Part shown: positions 1-10,492 of the stretch, piece by piece
Numbering within the stretch: the first letter of the stretch is position 1
Layout of the letters: each line of letters begins with the position of its first letter
Source: Cardinium endosymbiont cBtQ1 of Bemisia tabaci
GTDB taxonomy: Bacteria > Bacteroidota > Bacteroidia > Cytophagales > Amoebophilaceae
Assembly: GCF_000689375.1 (NCBI RefSeq)
Contig: NZ_CBQZ010000001.1
Location: 248,001 to 312,000 of the forward strand
Direction of reading: 5' to 3'
Length of the DNA stretch: 64,000 nt
Translations under genes and position numbers: made by a program
Notes under the pieces: generated by a model
Told to the model about the DNA's origin: nothing
Database searches by the model: none
The model's input: only the letters and a program-made list of their open reading frames with translations

Positions 1-1818
1 GTGTTGTAGTGCTAAAATAGTAGTGGGCACCAGTACAGCCACTTGCTTGCCATCTGCTGCTGCTTTAAAAGCTGCACGAATGGCTATTTCTGTTTTCCCA
101 AATCCTACATCGCCACACACCAGTCGATCCATAGGGGTGGGGCGTTCCATGTCTTCCTTTACTGCATCAATGGCTATAGCTTGATCGGGCGTTTCTTCAT
201 AGCAGAAAGAAGCCGCTAGTGCACCATCTAGTACACTATTTTTGCCAAAAGCAAACCCTTTCGTTTTTTTTCGTTCTGCATAGAGTGTAATGAGTTCCTT
301 GGCAATGTCTTTGATCTGTTTTTTAACACTGTTTTTTTTACGTTGCCAGGCAGCGGTCCCTAATGTATGCATATGAGGTGTTGTGCCATCCTTGCTAGTA
401 TATTTGCTGATCTTGTATAGTTCGTGTACGTTTACGTAGACTATATCATTGTTTTTATAAATCAGTCGGATGGCTTCTTGCTTCTGTGTATGGATGTTTA
501 AGGCATGTAAGCCAGAAAATCGGCCAATGCCATAGTCACTATGCACCACATAATCACCAATTTCTAGTTTCCTGCATGCATCGGCTAGTAAAGCTTCTGT
601 TGTAGCATGGGATTTGGGTGGTTGGTACCTATAGTATCTATTAAAAATTTCATGATCACTATAGCAGACTATTTTGCCTGTATGATCTATGTACCCTTCC
701 CGTAAACTGACCAACAATGGTGTAAAAGTTGTTGTAGGAGAGGTGTCTGCTAAAATAGTTTTCAGTCGTGCAAGTTGCCCTTCAGAAGCAGCTGTAATAC
801 ATACATGGTAGTTTTGCTGATTTCTTTTATTGAGGTCAGCTGCTAGAAGGTTAAATTTTTTTTGAAAATGAGGTTGTTTTTCAGTATTGTAGTGTAGTGT
901 AAGATCGTTATCTCCTATAACAGATGTGACCGATCCAAATAAAATTTGATGAAAGGGTAGCATAGATGCTGTAAAACTTTCTATTGTTTCTAGACTATGG
1001 GAAGGGCCTGATGGAATATCTGGGCCAGATGGCTGTGCCAGTATTTTTGCTTTGTTTTTTAGCCAAATGGAGCTACCTGTTGGTAAACAAGCTGCAAAAG
1101 AAGTGTAGCGCAATGGTTTTTCCGTTCTCGTTTCTGGGTTGGATACAATCGTTGCCACATTGGTTTGTTTAAAAGATTTTTGGTCTTTGGGATCAAAAAT
1201 ACGGATGGTGGAAACTTGATCTCCCCATAGTTCTATTCGATAAGGGAATGATTGGTTGACCGTATATATATCAATAATGCCACCACGTATGGCAAATTGA
1301 CCTGTGTGGTATACAAAATCTACCTTTATAAATCCTTTTTGTTTAAGCATGCTTTCCAAGCTTTGCATCGACAGCGTTTGATTTACTGCTATCTTGTAAG
1401 ACATAGTGGCTACTAGAGATGGGTCTAAGATCTTTTCCAGCAGTGCGGCGATATGTGTGACGATCAATGGTGCAAATTTGCTTTCGTTTATAGCATCTAT
1501 GATGGCCGATCGTTTCTGTTGAATCGTTTTATACTTATCCTTATGTTCTTCTAAACTGGGTAAGCGCAGCACAGAGCAGCTGGGCAATAAGTTTTTTAAG
1601 TCTCCATACATAGCCAGTGCTTCTTCTTTATCTTCAACTACCACTAATTGTAAATGGGCAGAACTTTGGTGCAGCGCGGCAATTAATACAGCATCCAAGC
1701 TGCCTTGTATGCCATATAGATGGAGGGCTTTATCTTTTGGATCTTCTTTTAGGTAGTCTGTAAGTTTGGTAACTACTTTTTGTTTTTGGTATAGTGCTAT
1801 AAAATCGTTGATCTGCAA
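1..1818 (-). CDS. mfd: Transcription-repair coupling factor Mfd (N-terminal part, runs off window)
   Basis: This is the first ~606 codons of Mfd, the translocase that removes RNA polymerase stalled at DNA lesions and recruits UvrA for nucleotide excision repair. The translation shows the UvrB-like N-terminal region (GGIIDIYTVN near residue 155), the RNA-polymerase-interacting region (IGDYVVHSDYGIGRFSGL) and, close to the window edge, the helicase entry with Walker A (MDRLVCGDVGFGKTE) and the following motif Ia region (VLVPTT). No ATG lies between the upstream in-frame stop and the conserved start; I chose the TTG at 1816-1818, giving (M)QINDFIALYQ, which fits the usual N terminus. Family membership is clear, the start codon less so. 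Confidence 0.93.
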   Translation of the reverse strand, partial: MQINDFIALYQKQKVVTKLTDYLKEDPKDKALHLYGIQGSLDAVLIAALHQSSAHLQLVVVEDKEEALAMYGDLKNLLPSCSVLRLPSLEEHKDKYKTIQQKRSAIIDAINESKFAPLIVTHIAALLEKILDPSLVATMSYKIAVNQTLSMQSLESMLKQKGFIKVDFVYHTGQFAIRGGIIDIYTVNQSFPYRIELWGDQVSTIRIFDPKDQKSFKQTNVATIVSNPETRTEKPLRYTSFAACLPTGSSIWLKNKAKILAQPSGPDIPSGPSHSLETIESFTASMLPFHQILFGSVTSVIGDNDLTLHYNTEKQPHFQKKFNLLAADLNKRNQQNYHVCITAASEGQLARLKTILADTSPTTTFTPLLVSLREGYIDHTGKIVCYSDHEIFNRYYRYQPPKSHATTEALLADACRKLEIGDYVVHSDYGIGRFSGLHALNIHTQKQEAIRLIYKNNDIVYVNVHELYKISKYTSKDGTTPHMHTLGTAAWQRKKNSVKKQIKDIAKELITLYAERKKTKGFAFGKNSVLDGALAASFCYEETPDQAIAIDAVKEDMERPTPMDRLVCGDVGFGKTEIAIRAAFKAAADGKQVAVLVPTTILALQH

Positions 1819-2012
1819 GATTAAAATAAAAATTAATGAATGTAAAATAGCTGTTGTATATGAGCTATTCAAAATTTCTTAGACTGCTACGGTTGGGTTG
1901 CAAAGTAAAATATCCATGCTGTATATATGATGCCTCATGCAAATCTACAAATACTTTTTTAAATAGAGATCCCTATGAATGGCAAAGGAAGAAGTATTGA
2001 TAATGTAGTTAT

Positions 2013-3014
2013 AACGTGAGTTTCGGATTAGACTTATTGTAAACCAGTTGTATATATATTATCTATAGCCGGTTTTTTCTCTTTTAGTGAATAAGCTGTA
2101 ATACCAGCTATTAAATTGACAATAAAATTAGGTATACTTCTATGCCTGGAGTGTTCTATCTGACTAATATTTTTAAGCTGATCGATAATGGTTTCAATGA
2201 TAGATCTCTTTCGAAGCATTAGCCTATCCCAGATAGGCATGAAAGCATTTTTCATATTTTTTCTGATTTGAGTAATCAGTTCTATGCCTTTTCCCATAAG
2301 TTTTTCAAATAATTCTTTACTCAAGTAGCCTTTATCAGCAAATACTTTTCCGATCAAATTTTTACATAAGTTTTCTACTGGCCATCTATCATTGGACTTA
2401 CCTGTAGTAAGAGAAAAATTCATAATTTCTCCTAAATCATTTGACAATCAAGTTTAATTTGATTCCGTAAAACCATCCAGTAGTAGTTTTACCTTTACTA
2501 GCAATTGTCTTAAATACTTTATGAGCATAAGCTCTTTTTATATTACAAACCTTTATAGCGGTTGAATCCATAAAATAACAGCCTGTTCTCGTTTTAGAAA
2601 GACTTTGAGAAAAAAAGTAAAATGGAACTACTGTTCTTTGAACTAGGGATATAAATCTACTATAGCTTACTAACTTGCAAAAGTCATTAGAATGAAATTG
2701 TTGTAAATGAATATAATACAACTTAAAATTTCTAAAGCCAATTACATGAAAAGCAATTAATATTGTCATTATTTCGCTCAAAGTCAGTGAACATGTTCTA
2801 GTAGGTTTTCTATCTGAAGTAGGTAACAAATATGATTCCATATAAGGCATAAATTTTATAAGAAATTCATCAACAGCGTAATATATTTCAACTAATTTTG
2901 ATACATTCATATCCGGCTCCTTTGGTTTTTATGATTATTTTTCAATCCCACAAATTTAAAACACAAAGGAGCTTTTTATACTCTTTTCTTAATTTCTAAT
3001 CCAAAACTGACGTT
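2013..3014 (-). mobile_element. IS982-family element, copy 1
   Basis: A 1002-bp element bounded by imperfect inverted repeats (AACGTGAGTTTCGGATTAG at the left, its partner CTAATCCAAAACTGACGTT at the right). Near-identical copies lie at 15455-16457 and 22934-23931. Flanks share a 3-nt TAT, consistent with a short target duplication. It truncates an IS1634-type transposase relic on its right side. Confidence 0.85.
2034..2910 (-). pseudogene. IS982-family transposase, frameshifted
   Basis: The DDE transposase of IS982 copy 1, read as two overlapping pieces (2437-2910 and 2034-2447). Typical family stretches are present: MDSTAIKVCNIKRAYAHKVF with the first catalytic Asp, then GWFYGIKLNLIV, VFADKGYL with the second Asp and KRSIIETIID with the Glu. 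Compared with the other two copies, one extra T near 2442 (run of three T before GACAATC) breaks the frame between GIKLNLIV and NDLGEIM. It would therefore make only a truncated protein unless frame is recovered. The other copies carry different lesions, so the protein can be reconstructed by comparison. Confidence 0.85.
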
Positions 3015-3175
3015 TATAATCTGTTTAGTTACCTTCTTTAAGTTAATTACATACTTTTTTATATACCTTTTAAATTTCAGGTGCAGTTCATGAATACCAT
3101 AAAATAGACGAGATACCCATATCATAGTTGGCTTTTGTGTTGGTTTCTTGAGTTGATTAGGAACAGTAGCATTAT
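3015..3175 (-). pseudogene. Relic of an IS1634-type transposase C terminus
   Basis: On the minus strand this stretch reads HNATVPNQLKKPTQKPTMIW followed by VSRLFYGIHELHL, which resembles the C-terminal end of IS1634/IS4-superfamily transposases (the 'NQLxKPTxxPTxxW' stretch). It is cut by IS982 copy 1 on one side and by the IS5-type element on the other. Only the tail of the gene remains, so the family call is tentative. Confidence 0.5.
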
Positions 3176-4460
3176 GAGACCGTTGTTATAGATAGTTATT
3201 ATAATTTTTGATAAGGTTGTAGTTGTATTTTTTGTAGTTTTTATGGTTAAGGATGCATAAATTTCATTATTTATTGATTTTCAAGTTAATATTTGTATAT
3301 TTTAGATATACCATCCCCCTAAAAACCCTTTAAAATGATATTTGGAGCTCTATATAAATTATAGGCTATAGATTCCATAACATGTTGCTTATGGGTTTTA
3401 TCAAGGCCTATATACCTAGCTCCTGAACTACGGAACCACCTCTTAATACTTCCAAATACTCTTTCTACTTTATAGCGCGTCTTAGATACAAATTTATTAA
3501 ACCGTTTAGCAGCAGGTGATAAGGGATGATTTCTATTACCTTTCTTTTGAATAGCTGATTTTAATTTCTTGTTTTTTAGTAAAGTTTCGTTGGGCAAACC
3601 GCTATAGCCTTTATCTCCATAGAGCCTGCTTCCTGTCTTTTAGAGATACTTTATCCAATAATATAGGTAAATGGGCACCATCATGACTAGATGCTTTTGT
3701 AGTCGTGACTGCCAGCACTAAACCTTCTTTACTTTCTACAAGGACATGGCGTTTATAGCCATAGTAAAGATCATGACCTTTTTTGGTCCAACTAGCTTCT
3801 TGATCTACCCCTTTTTGATAACTATGGGATACCGATATAGTACCATCCTCACGCAAATCATAGCTCTTTTTACCTTTGGGACGTCTAGGAGTAGGGGTGA
3901 TAGAGGCGTCAATAACTGCACCATGCTGAACCAGAACACCATGGTTAGATAGTTGATCATTTATGATTTTCAACAATCTATCTAAAGCTTTCTTTTCTGT
4001 AAGAGCAGTCCTAAATCTGCTTAATACACTATGATCTGGTACGGAATTATCCATCGATATACCACAAAACCTGCTAAAAGTAATACGATCATTTACTTCC
4101 TCTTCGACTTGGTAATCGCTCAACCCATACCACTGCTCAAGCAATAGCATTTTAAACAAAAGAAGGGGACTATAAGCAGGCTTGCCTGATAAACGTAAAC
4201 CTTTAGGATAATAAATACGCAGTTCTTTTTCTACTAATGACCAGTTAATCAGATTATTGATTTGATCAAAAAAGGTATGCTTGCATTTACGACGACTAGC
4301 TGATATATCTGATAAACTTAACTGACCGCTCACTTTGATTGACATAATAATATCATAAAATTTTTATTACAAAACCTAAACAATAATTACAAGTTAAACT
4401 TTTAATAAAATTAACAATTACTTTTTTATACTAAAATCTAAAAACCTATTGCAACGGTCT
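3176..4460 (-). mobile_element. IS5-family element (about 1.29 kb)
   Basis: Terminal inverted repeats are visible: GAGACCGTTGTTATAG at 3176-3191 and CTATTGCAACGGTCTC at 4445-4460 (13 of 16 positions match after inversion). The element contains one transposase gene in two frames. Flanks do not repeat each other: the left flank is an IS1634-type relic and the right flank an IS982-type relic, so no target duplication can be assigned. Confidence 0.75.
3319..4345 (-). pseudogene. IS5-family transposase, frameshifted
   Basis: DDE transposase of the IS5 family. The N-terminal piece (3611-4345, 244 aa) carries the DUF772-like region (YSPLLLFKMLLLEQWYGLSD), VIDASITPTPRRPKGK with the first catalytic Asp and GYKRHVLVE. 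The C-terminal piece (3319-3597) carries KTRYKVERVFGSIKRWF with the catalytic Glu. The pieces join around 3600: in the upstream frame the text reads KDRKQALWR then stop, while shifting by one gives SRLYGDKGYSGLPN, the expected second-Asp region. A single indel therefore splits the gene. Confidence 0.85.
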
Positions 4461-4560
4461 CAATTTAATAGCTGGTATTACAGCTTATGGGCTAAAAGAG
4501 AGAAAACCTTCTATAACTAATATAGACGACTGGTTTACAACAACTATAATCCAGAGTTTA
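4461..4560 (+). pseudogene. IS982-type transposase C-terminal relic
   Basis: The plus strand reads NLIAGITAYGLKERKPSI then TNIDDWF, clearly homologous to the end of the intact-copy transposase (NLIAGITAYSLKEKKPAI) but diverged. It is followed by an inverted-repeat-like end (AATCCAGAGTTTAGGTT). It marks an older, different IS982 subtype than the three full copies. Confidence 0.6.
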
Positions 4561-4566
4561 GGTTAT

Positions 4567-6405
4567 TTAATGTTTTTGCCCTAAAAATAATTTTTTACAA
4601 AGTCCTTCTTGTGTTAATAACGTTGCAGGAGTACCCTCTTCTACTATTTCGCCTTGCTCTAATACAATAATTTTATCAGCATGACAAATGGTACTTAACC
4701 TATGGGCTACCACAATAGAGGTTTTATTTTTAATAAATAATTCAAGACTTTGTTGTAGCCTTCGTTCAGAAGCAGTATCTAAAGCTGAAGTTGCTTCATC
4801 TAAAACTAAGATAGGTGGATGGCCTAATATGGCTCTTGCAATACAAATACATTGTTTTTGACCACCAGAGAGTTTGTTTCCATTTTCTCCAATAATGGTA
4901 TCATATGCTTGGGGTAAACTCATAATAAAATGGTGTGCACAAGCTATTCGAGCCGCTTCTATCACCTCTGTCTTGCTAAATCCTGGTCTATTGAGGGTAA
5001 TATTATTAAAGATTGTATCGTGAAATAAAATAGATTCTTGCGCAACAATGCCTATTAAACGATGTAACGATGGTTCATTAATATGGGAAATAGGTAGATC
5101 GTCTATTTCAATAGCTCCTTGATTTGGCTGATAAAGGCCCGATAGCAGGGATAAAAGAGTGGATTTCCCAGATCCAGAAGCACCAACCAATGCAACTGTT
5201 TCACCTTTTTGAATCGTAAAGTTGACCCGATGTAAAACCTTTTTTGCATCCTTATAAGCAAAAGAAACATCCTTAAAAGTGATCGTACTTTTGAATGTAG
5301 TAGCGGGATGGGTTCTTAAATTTTTTTTCGACTCAGATTTTTCATCTAGTAAATCGAAAATACGTCTTCCAGCAGCCATACCTCTTTGAATATGGCCGAT
5401 ACATCTTGCAAGCATTTTAATAGGTATAAGTGTTTGGGAACAAATAATAATGTATGCAATAAAGGTACTGGGTGTAAGCATGCTACGATCTAAAAGAAGC
5501 AAATGGCCACCGTAGGCAAGTATAATGGAAACTGCTCCCACACTCAATGATGCAGATATAGGCACAATCATATAGCTTTTTTTAGCTACTCCTATATGGG
5601 TACCGACATACCACTTCGCTTCTTTCTTAAACTGATCAACAGCATATTTCTGGGCCCCAAAATTTTTTATAACCTGCATACCGCTTATCGTCTCTTCAGT
5701 TACATTCATTAAGTTGCCCAGTGATTTTTGGGTTTGATCGGTCCATTTACGCAAGGATTGTATAATTTCAGCTATGGCCCATCCAGCAATCGGTAAAAAG
5801 AGTAGGGTAAATAGACTAAGTTTTGGCGATATGTAAAATAGCACAGCTATGTAGCAAAAGAGTTGAGTCGGTTCTTTTAAAAATACCCGTAAAGTATCTG
5901 ATATTACATGTTCTATTTCCTGAATATCAACAGTAATACGTGCTATTAGATCTCCTTTCTTTTGATGGGTAAAGTATTGTGTAGGCAGGACTAAGATGTG
6001 TTTAAAGAGTGCCAAACGTAAATTATGCACCAGATTTATCCGTATTTTAGCCATGGTAACATCTGCTATATACCTGAAAAACCCACTAATTGCGTTAGAC
6101 AACATAAATAAAAATGCCAACCAAAAAAGTGCATGTATTTTACCTTGATGTATAATGATGCTTATAAAGCAATAATTAAATAATTTGGTTAAATAATGTA
6201 TATCGAGGTATGGTTTTGGGAAACATTGCTGATCCAGCAATAAACGGTTTAACTCTTCTTGGTTAAATAGTATTTTAAGCAAAGGAATCACTAAACCATA
6301 GGTAGCTAATCCAAAAAAAATGGACAGCAGGATGGCAAAAAAATAATACAAAGCGCATCTTCTCCAAGGCCCTGCGTAATCTAAAATTCTAGAATAAGTG
6401 CGCAT
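4567..6405 (-). CDS. msbA: ABC transporter, fused permease/ATPase, MsbA/LpxK-neighbour lipid exporter type
   Basis: A 612-aa half-transporter with an N-terminal six-helix membrane domain (residues ~20-335) and a C-terminal ATP-binding domain. The nucleotide-binding part has Walker A GASGSGKST, Q-loop ESILF, signature LSGGQKQ, Walker B ILVLDEATS and H-loop VAHRLST. It works as a homodimer in the inner membrane. MsbA flips lipid A precursors in Gram-negatives; Bacteroidota carry several close paralogues, so the true substrate is uncertain, especially in a symbiont that may lack full LPS. It ends about 60 bp from hemW, same strand. Confidence 0.82.
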   Translation of the reverse strand: MRTYSRILDYAGPWRRCALYYFFAILLSIFFGLATYGLVIPLLKILFNQEELNRLLLDQQCFPKPYLDIHYLTKLFNYCFISIIIHQGKIHALFWLAFLFMLSNAISGFFRYIADVTMAKIRINLVHNLRLALFKHILVLPTQYFTHQKKGDLIARITVDIQEIEHVISDTLRVFLKEPTQLFCYIAVLFYISPKLSLFTLLFLPIAGWAIAEIIQSLRKWTDQTQKSLGNLMNVTEETISGMQVIKNFGAQKYAVDQFKKEAKWYVGTHIGVAKKSYMIVPISASLSVGAVSIILAYGGHLLLLDRSMLTPSTFIAYIIICSQTLIPIKMLARCIGHIQRGMAAGRRIFDLLDEKSESKKNLRTHPATTFKSTITFKDVSFAYKDAKKVLHRVNFTIQKGETVALVGASGSGKSTLLSLLSGLYQPNQGAIEIDDLPISHINEPSLHRLIGIVAQESILFHDTIFNNITLNRPGFSKTEVIEAARIACAHHFIMSLPQAYDTIIGENGNKLSGGQKQCICIARAILGHPPILVLDEATSALDTASERRLQQSLELFIKNKTSIVVAHRLSTICHADKIIVLEQGEIVEEGTPATLLTQEGLCKKLFLGQKH

Positions 6406-6470
6406 TGAAAATGAATATTACCCTTATTGATCTAACGATAAAAATTAGATTGATGATGCCATCTCAACCA

Positions 6471-7649
6471 TCAATCCTCCACAAAAAGATCACTAGCTAT
6501 TTGATCCGCTAGCAATTTACCACTATTTGTTAAATAAAGTGTATGGTCGTTCATATAGCCCAATCCACGTAGTATAATTTTTTTTAAATAATCTTTTTGT
6601 ATATACATCAAGTCAATAGCATATTTTTTATAAATCCAATCAAAATCACATCCCCAGCAGGTTCTAATATTGGTCATAATGTATTCATTTACATGATTAG
6701 CAATTGTTAATATTTCTTCGGTATAGGGAAGCTTTCCATATTCAATCGCCTTAACATAAAGTGCATTATGGTCAATATTCGATTGTCTTTGTAACCGATT
6801 ATAGCTATGTGCACCAGGTCCTATACCTATATATGGACCTGATTTCCAGTAGTTAGTATTGTGTCTAGAATATCTTTCCGGCTTGCAGAAATTAGAAATT
6901 TCATAGTGCAGATATCCCTGTTTACATAAAGTTTCTACTGTCCACTCAAACTGTTCTACCGTTAGTGTTTCATCTGCTTCAACCATAATGCCTTTTTGAT
7001 GCCAATAACCTAATACGGTTTTGGGTTTAATGGTTAAACAATAGGCAGAAATATGCTCTGGTTCCAGCAGTAGGACTTGCCTTAAGTCGGCAGACCAATC
7101 CTGTGTAGTAGTAACAGAAAGCCCATACATAAGGTCTATGTTTAAATTATTAAAACCAGCAGCACGTGCCCATGCTATACTTCTTTGTGCCATTGCACCC
7201 GTATGAGCTCTATTCATATAACGCAATACAGTATCATTAAAAGACTGTATCCCTATACTAAGTCTATTGATACCCATATGGTGCCATCCTTGCAATTTTT
7301 CTAAAGTGATGTCATCAGGATTTGCCTCTAAAGTAACCTCTGCTGATGGCGCTATAGGAAAATATAGTACCAGTTGATTCAATAGTTGGTCTATTTCTGG
7401 AAGGGACAATAAAGAAGGCGTACCTCCCCCAAAATAAATGCTGGTAATGGGCATACCTTGTAAATCATTCTGACGCAGCTTAATTTCTTTAAGCATACTT
7501 GTTATTACCAATGATTTAAGCTTTAAATTTGTGCTAAAATGAAAGGCACAATAGTGGCATGCTTGTTTACAAAATGGAATATGCAGATAGATGGCTGCAT
7601 GACTGTTTTCTTGTATTGAGATCAATGGTATAGGTTGGTTGCGGTACAT
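6471..7649 (-). CDS. hemW: Radical SAM heme chaperone HemW (HemN-like)
   Basis: A 392-aa radical SAM protein. The [4Fe-4S] cluster motif is seen near the N terminus: HIPFCKQACHYCAF, i.e. CxxxCxxC followed by AF rather than the extra Cys of true coproporphyrinogen dehydrogenase HemN. The SAM-binding GGGTPS and the family segments GIQSFND and YEISNF(C) are present. HemW binds heme and passes it to acceptor proteins. Annotated in many genomes as oxygen-independent coproporphyrinogen III oxidase, which the motif argues against. It lies between valS (41 bp) and the ABC exporter on the same strand. Confidence 0.88.
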   Translation of the reverse strand: MYRNQPIPLISIQENSHAAIYLHIPFCKQACHYCAFHFSTNLKLKSLVITSMLKEIKLRQNDLQGMPITSIYFGGGTPSLLSLPEIDQLLNQLVLYFPIAPSAEVTLEANPDDITLEKLQGWHHMGINRLSIGIQSFNDTVLRYMNRAHTGAMAQRSIAWARAAGFNNLNIDLMYGLSVTTTQDWSADLRQVLLLEPEHISAYCLTIKPKTVLGYWHQKGIMVEADETLTVEQFEWTVETLCKQGYLHYEISNFCKPERYSRHNTNYWKSGPYIGIGPGAHSYNRLQRQSNIDHNALYVKAIEYGKLPYTEEILTIANHVNEYIMTNIRTCWGCDFDWIYKKYAIDLMYIQKDYLKKIILRGLGYMNDHTLYLTNSGKLLADQIASDLFVED

Positions 7650-7690
7650 ATAAACCTTGAGGTGACATAGAGGAATCAGCTATAGATTGG

Positions 7691-10198
7691 TTAGCTCCAG
7701 ATGATCCATATCATACATTGTTTGCCTACTACTTGTAGGCCCGTATGATCCAATATTGCATCACTAAATACTATGTCTGTAGCAGTTGTAACGGCTTTTA
7801 GCTCTTTCTTTAAATCTTCTTCTAAAGCCATACCCCGAATGGTTAGTAACTGGATTGGCGCTTTTATAGAAAGCTTACCATCTGCTTTGGCTTTGCGTAC
7901 CAATCTAATGATTTCTCTAAGGTGCGCTACTTGATCCAGCTGCATTTGACTTAAAGAAAGCTCTAATGGCCATTTAGGCCAATTGCCTCTTTGGTGTATA
8001 GAGCCTTTGTGTGGATAAAGTCCATGGGAAAGTTCTTCCGTAATGTGGGGCAAAATAGGTGCAAAAAGTTGTAATAGACCATAAAAGACATGGTAAAGGG
8101 TTATAATGGCACTAATCTGACCTTGATTATCTTGCTCCGTGGTATCGTAGACCCTAGTTTTACTAATTTCGATATAATCATCACAAAAAACAGACCAAAA
8201 GAATTTTTCTACGCACTCTATAGCCTCTGCATACCGATAGGCCAGCCAATGTAGATAGACCTTTTCAGTCAAGGCGGCTAGTGATTGCAAGAGCCATTGA
8301 TCTAAGGTATGGGTAATTTTTAATAGATTAAACGACAGTGGCTGATGTAATGCATCTACTTTATCAAAATGGCTCAAGAGGAACTTACCAGCATTCCACA
8401 ATTTAGTAACCAGCCGTTTCCCATTTTTCATCACATGGTCAGAGTAGCAAGTATCTACTCCCAAACGGGCATTGGCGGCCCAATAGCGGGTTACATCAGC
8501 CCCATATGTTTCCAACAACTTTTCAGGAAGGAGCACATTGCCTTTAGATTTAGACATTTTTTGTTTGTCTGGCGCCAGGCACCATCCATTGATCATAATG
8601 TTTTTCCAAGGAAGACTGTCTTCATGCAAATGAGACTTGAGTAAAGTATAAAAAGCCCAAGTACGTATAATTTCATGGGCTTGAGGCCGCAAATCCATTG
8701 GAAACAACTGCTGATGCCTCTTATAGTCTACACTGAAGTCTTTATGAATCGCATGGGAAGAAAGCTGTGGCGAAATACTACTGGTTGCCCAAGTATCCAT
8801 TACATCATAGTCTGGTTCTACCTCTTCCCTTGTATAGCGCATGGGTAGATTCTCAAGTGGATCTACAGGTAATTCGTCTAATCTGGGTAGCAATATTTTC
8901 CCTTCTTCACCAGATCTTTTAGAATACCAAACAGGAAAAGGAACGCCAAAATAACGTTGACGGCTAATGCACCAATCCCAAGCAATACCATTGATCCACT
9001 CTTCCAGTCTATGCTGCATCGCAGCAGGATGCCATTTTAGTTGATTGATCTTAGCTAAAAGGGCTGCTTTATGCTCAATGGTTCGTACAAACCATTGGGG
9101 GGTAGTAAGGATTTCTAAAGGCGCACCAGAACGTTCTGCGCATTTTACAGATTGATGTATGGCAGTTTGTTTGACCAAAAGTGCCTGTTCTTTTAAGATT
9201 TGAATAATTTTTTCACGCGCTGTTGTTACTTTTAACCCTTCTAATGGACCAGCATGGGTTATCCTACCTTGTTTATTCAAAATAATGGCAGTAGGGAGTT
9301 GATGTTTTTTCCACCATACTACATCTGTTTGGTCTCCAAAGGTGCAGCACATTACCAAACCTGTTCCCTTATTGGGTTGTACCAGTTCATCTGATAAAAT
9401 AGGGACCCTGATATTAAATATAGGCGTAATCGCATAGGTATGGGCTAAATGTTGGTAACGCAAGTCATCCGGATGGTAAAATACAGCGACGCAAGCTGGC
9501 AACAATTCTGGTCGAGTAGTAGCAATAGGAAGAGGTGTTTGAGTTGTTTCATGAACAAATAGAATGTCATTCATATAGGCCATGCGCGTTTTGTCTTCCA
9601 TATCAGCTTGTGCCAAAGCGGTACCATCTACTGGATCCCACCACATAGGCTGTGCCCTACGGTATAGCGCACCTTTTTCAAAAAGTGCTAAAAAAGAAAG
9701 CTGTGCAAGCTTACGAGAAAGTGGACTAATGGTCTGATATTCTAAGCTCCAGTCAACAGAAAGGGCTATGGATTTAAAAATACGTCTAAACTTTTCTTCC
9801 TCCTCAACGACTACTTCCTCACATAATTTTATAAAAGTAGCTCTATCCATATGGGCTGCACGGACCCCTTTTTGTTTTTCTACCAATCGTTCCGTAGGTA
9901 AACCGTTGTCATCAAATCCCATGGGATAAAAAATATTTTTACCCAACATGCGTTGAAATCGGACCATAAAATCTGCTTGTGTATAGCTACAAATATGGCC
10001 TATGTGCAGTTGCCCAGAAATAGTAGGGGGGGGAGTGTCTACGACAAAAGTATCTGCACGAGGTAATGTGGGGTCCCAGCTATATAAGGCTTTTGCTTCC
10101 CAAAAGCGCTGCCAATGTTTTTCTCGTTCTAAAAAATTGTAATCCTTAGGTAAGGAAGGTATCGTCATTGGTTTTTGGTTGAAAAAAGGTTTAAGCAT
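7691..10198 (-). CDS. valS: Valyl-tRNA synthetase, archaeal-type
   Basis: An 835-aa class I aminoacyl-tRNA synthetase that charges tRNA-Val. HIGH motif: [14 protein letters not shown] at residues ~55-68. KMSKS motif: [13 protein letters not shown] near residue 550. An editing (CP1) domain lies between them. The segment [15 protein letters not shown] is typical of the archaeal-type ValS found also in Rickettsia; the C-terminal coiled-coil arm of standard bacterial ValS is not evident and the protein is shorter than the usual ~880-950 aa. The ATG at 10196-10198 gives [10 protein letters not shown]. Confidence 0.93.
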   Translation of the reverse strand: MLKPFFNQKPMTIPSLPKDYNFLEREKHWQRFWEAKALYSWDPTLPRADTFVVDTPPPTISGQLHIGHICSYTQADFMVRFQRMLGKNIFYPMGFDDNGLPTERLVEKQKGVRAAHMDRATFIKLCEEVVVEEEEKFRRIFKSIALSVDWSLEYQTISPLSRKLAQLSFLALFEKGALYRRAQPMWWDPVDGTALAQADMEDKTRMAYMNDILFVHETTQTPLPIATTRPELLPACVAVFYHPDDLRYQHLAHTYAITPIFNIRVPILSDELVQPNKGTGLVMCCTFGDQTDVVWWKKHQLPTAIILNKQGRITHAGPLEGLKVTTAREKIIQILKEQALLVKQTAIHQSVKCAERSGAPLEILTTPQWFVRTIEHKAALLAKINQLKWHPAAMQHRLEEWINGIAWDWCISRQRYFGVPFPVWYSKRSGEEGKILLPRLDELPVDPLENLPMRYTREEVEPDYDVMDTWATSSISPQLSSHAIHKDFSVDYKRHQQLFPMDLRPQAHEIIRTWAFYTLLKSHLHEDSLPWKNIMINGWCLAPDKQKMSKSKGNVLLPEKLLETYGADVTRYWAANARLGVDTCYSDHVMKNGKRLVTKLWNAGKFLLSHFDKVDALHQPLSFNLLKITHTLDQWLLQSLAALTEKVYLHWLAYRYAEAIECVEKFFWSVFCDDYIEISKTRVYDTTEQDNQGQISAIITLYHVFYGLLQLFAPILPHITEELSHGLYPHKGSIHQRGNWPKWPLELSLSQMQLDQVAHLREIIRLVRKAKADGKLSIKAPIQLLTIRGMALEEDLKKELKAVTTATDIVFSDAILDHTGLQVVGKQCMIWIIWS

Positions 10199-10309
10199 TA
10201 AAAATATGATAAATATAATTTGCTTCTATGCATTATCCTATAATTTAACTCTTTAATCCATTTTGTTCATCAGCAGACATAATTCTGCTATTTGTCTATA
10301 TGAAATTGA

Positions 10310-10452
10310 AATACCGTATATTTTAACTAATTTTGATATATTCATGATCAGTTTCCTCGGTAATTTGTTTATTCTTTTCATTTTCAAATTTAAAACACAA
10401 AAAAATTTAAATTTTTTTAATTGCTAACCCCTATCCAGAATTGAGGTTATTT
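10310..10452 (-). mobile_element. IS982-type 5' end relic
   Basis: On the minus strand, from ATG at 10345, the text reads MNISKLVKIYG, matching the start of the IS982 transposase (MNVSKLVEIYY), then diverges into unrelated sequence and a stop. Upstream of the ATG the untranslated leader (aatttaaaacacaaa) and an end-like repeat (AACCTCAATTCTGGATAG) are also recognisable. It is the terminal piece of an older IS982 subtype. The rest of the 10199-10492 intergenic region shows nothing else. Confidence 0.55.
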
Positions 10453-10492
10453 GATTAACGGATAATTACTTTCCAAAATTTTCCCTTTGGGC

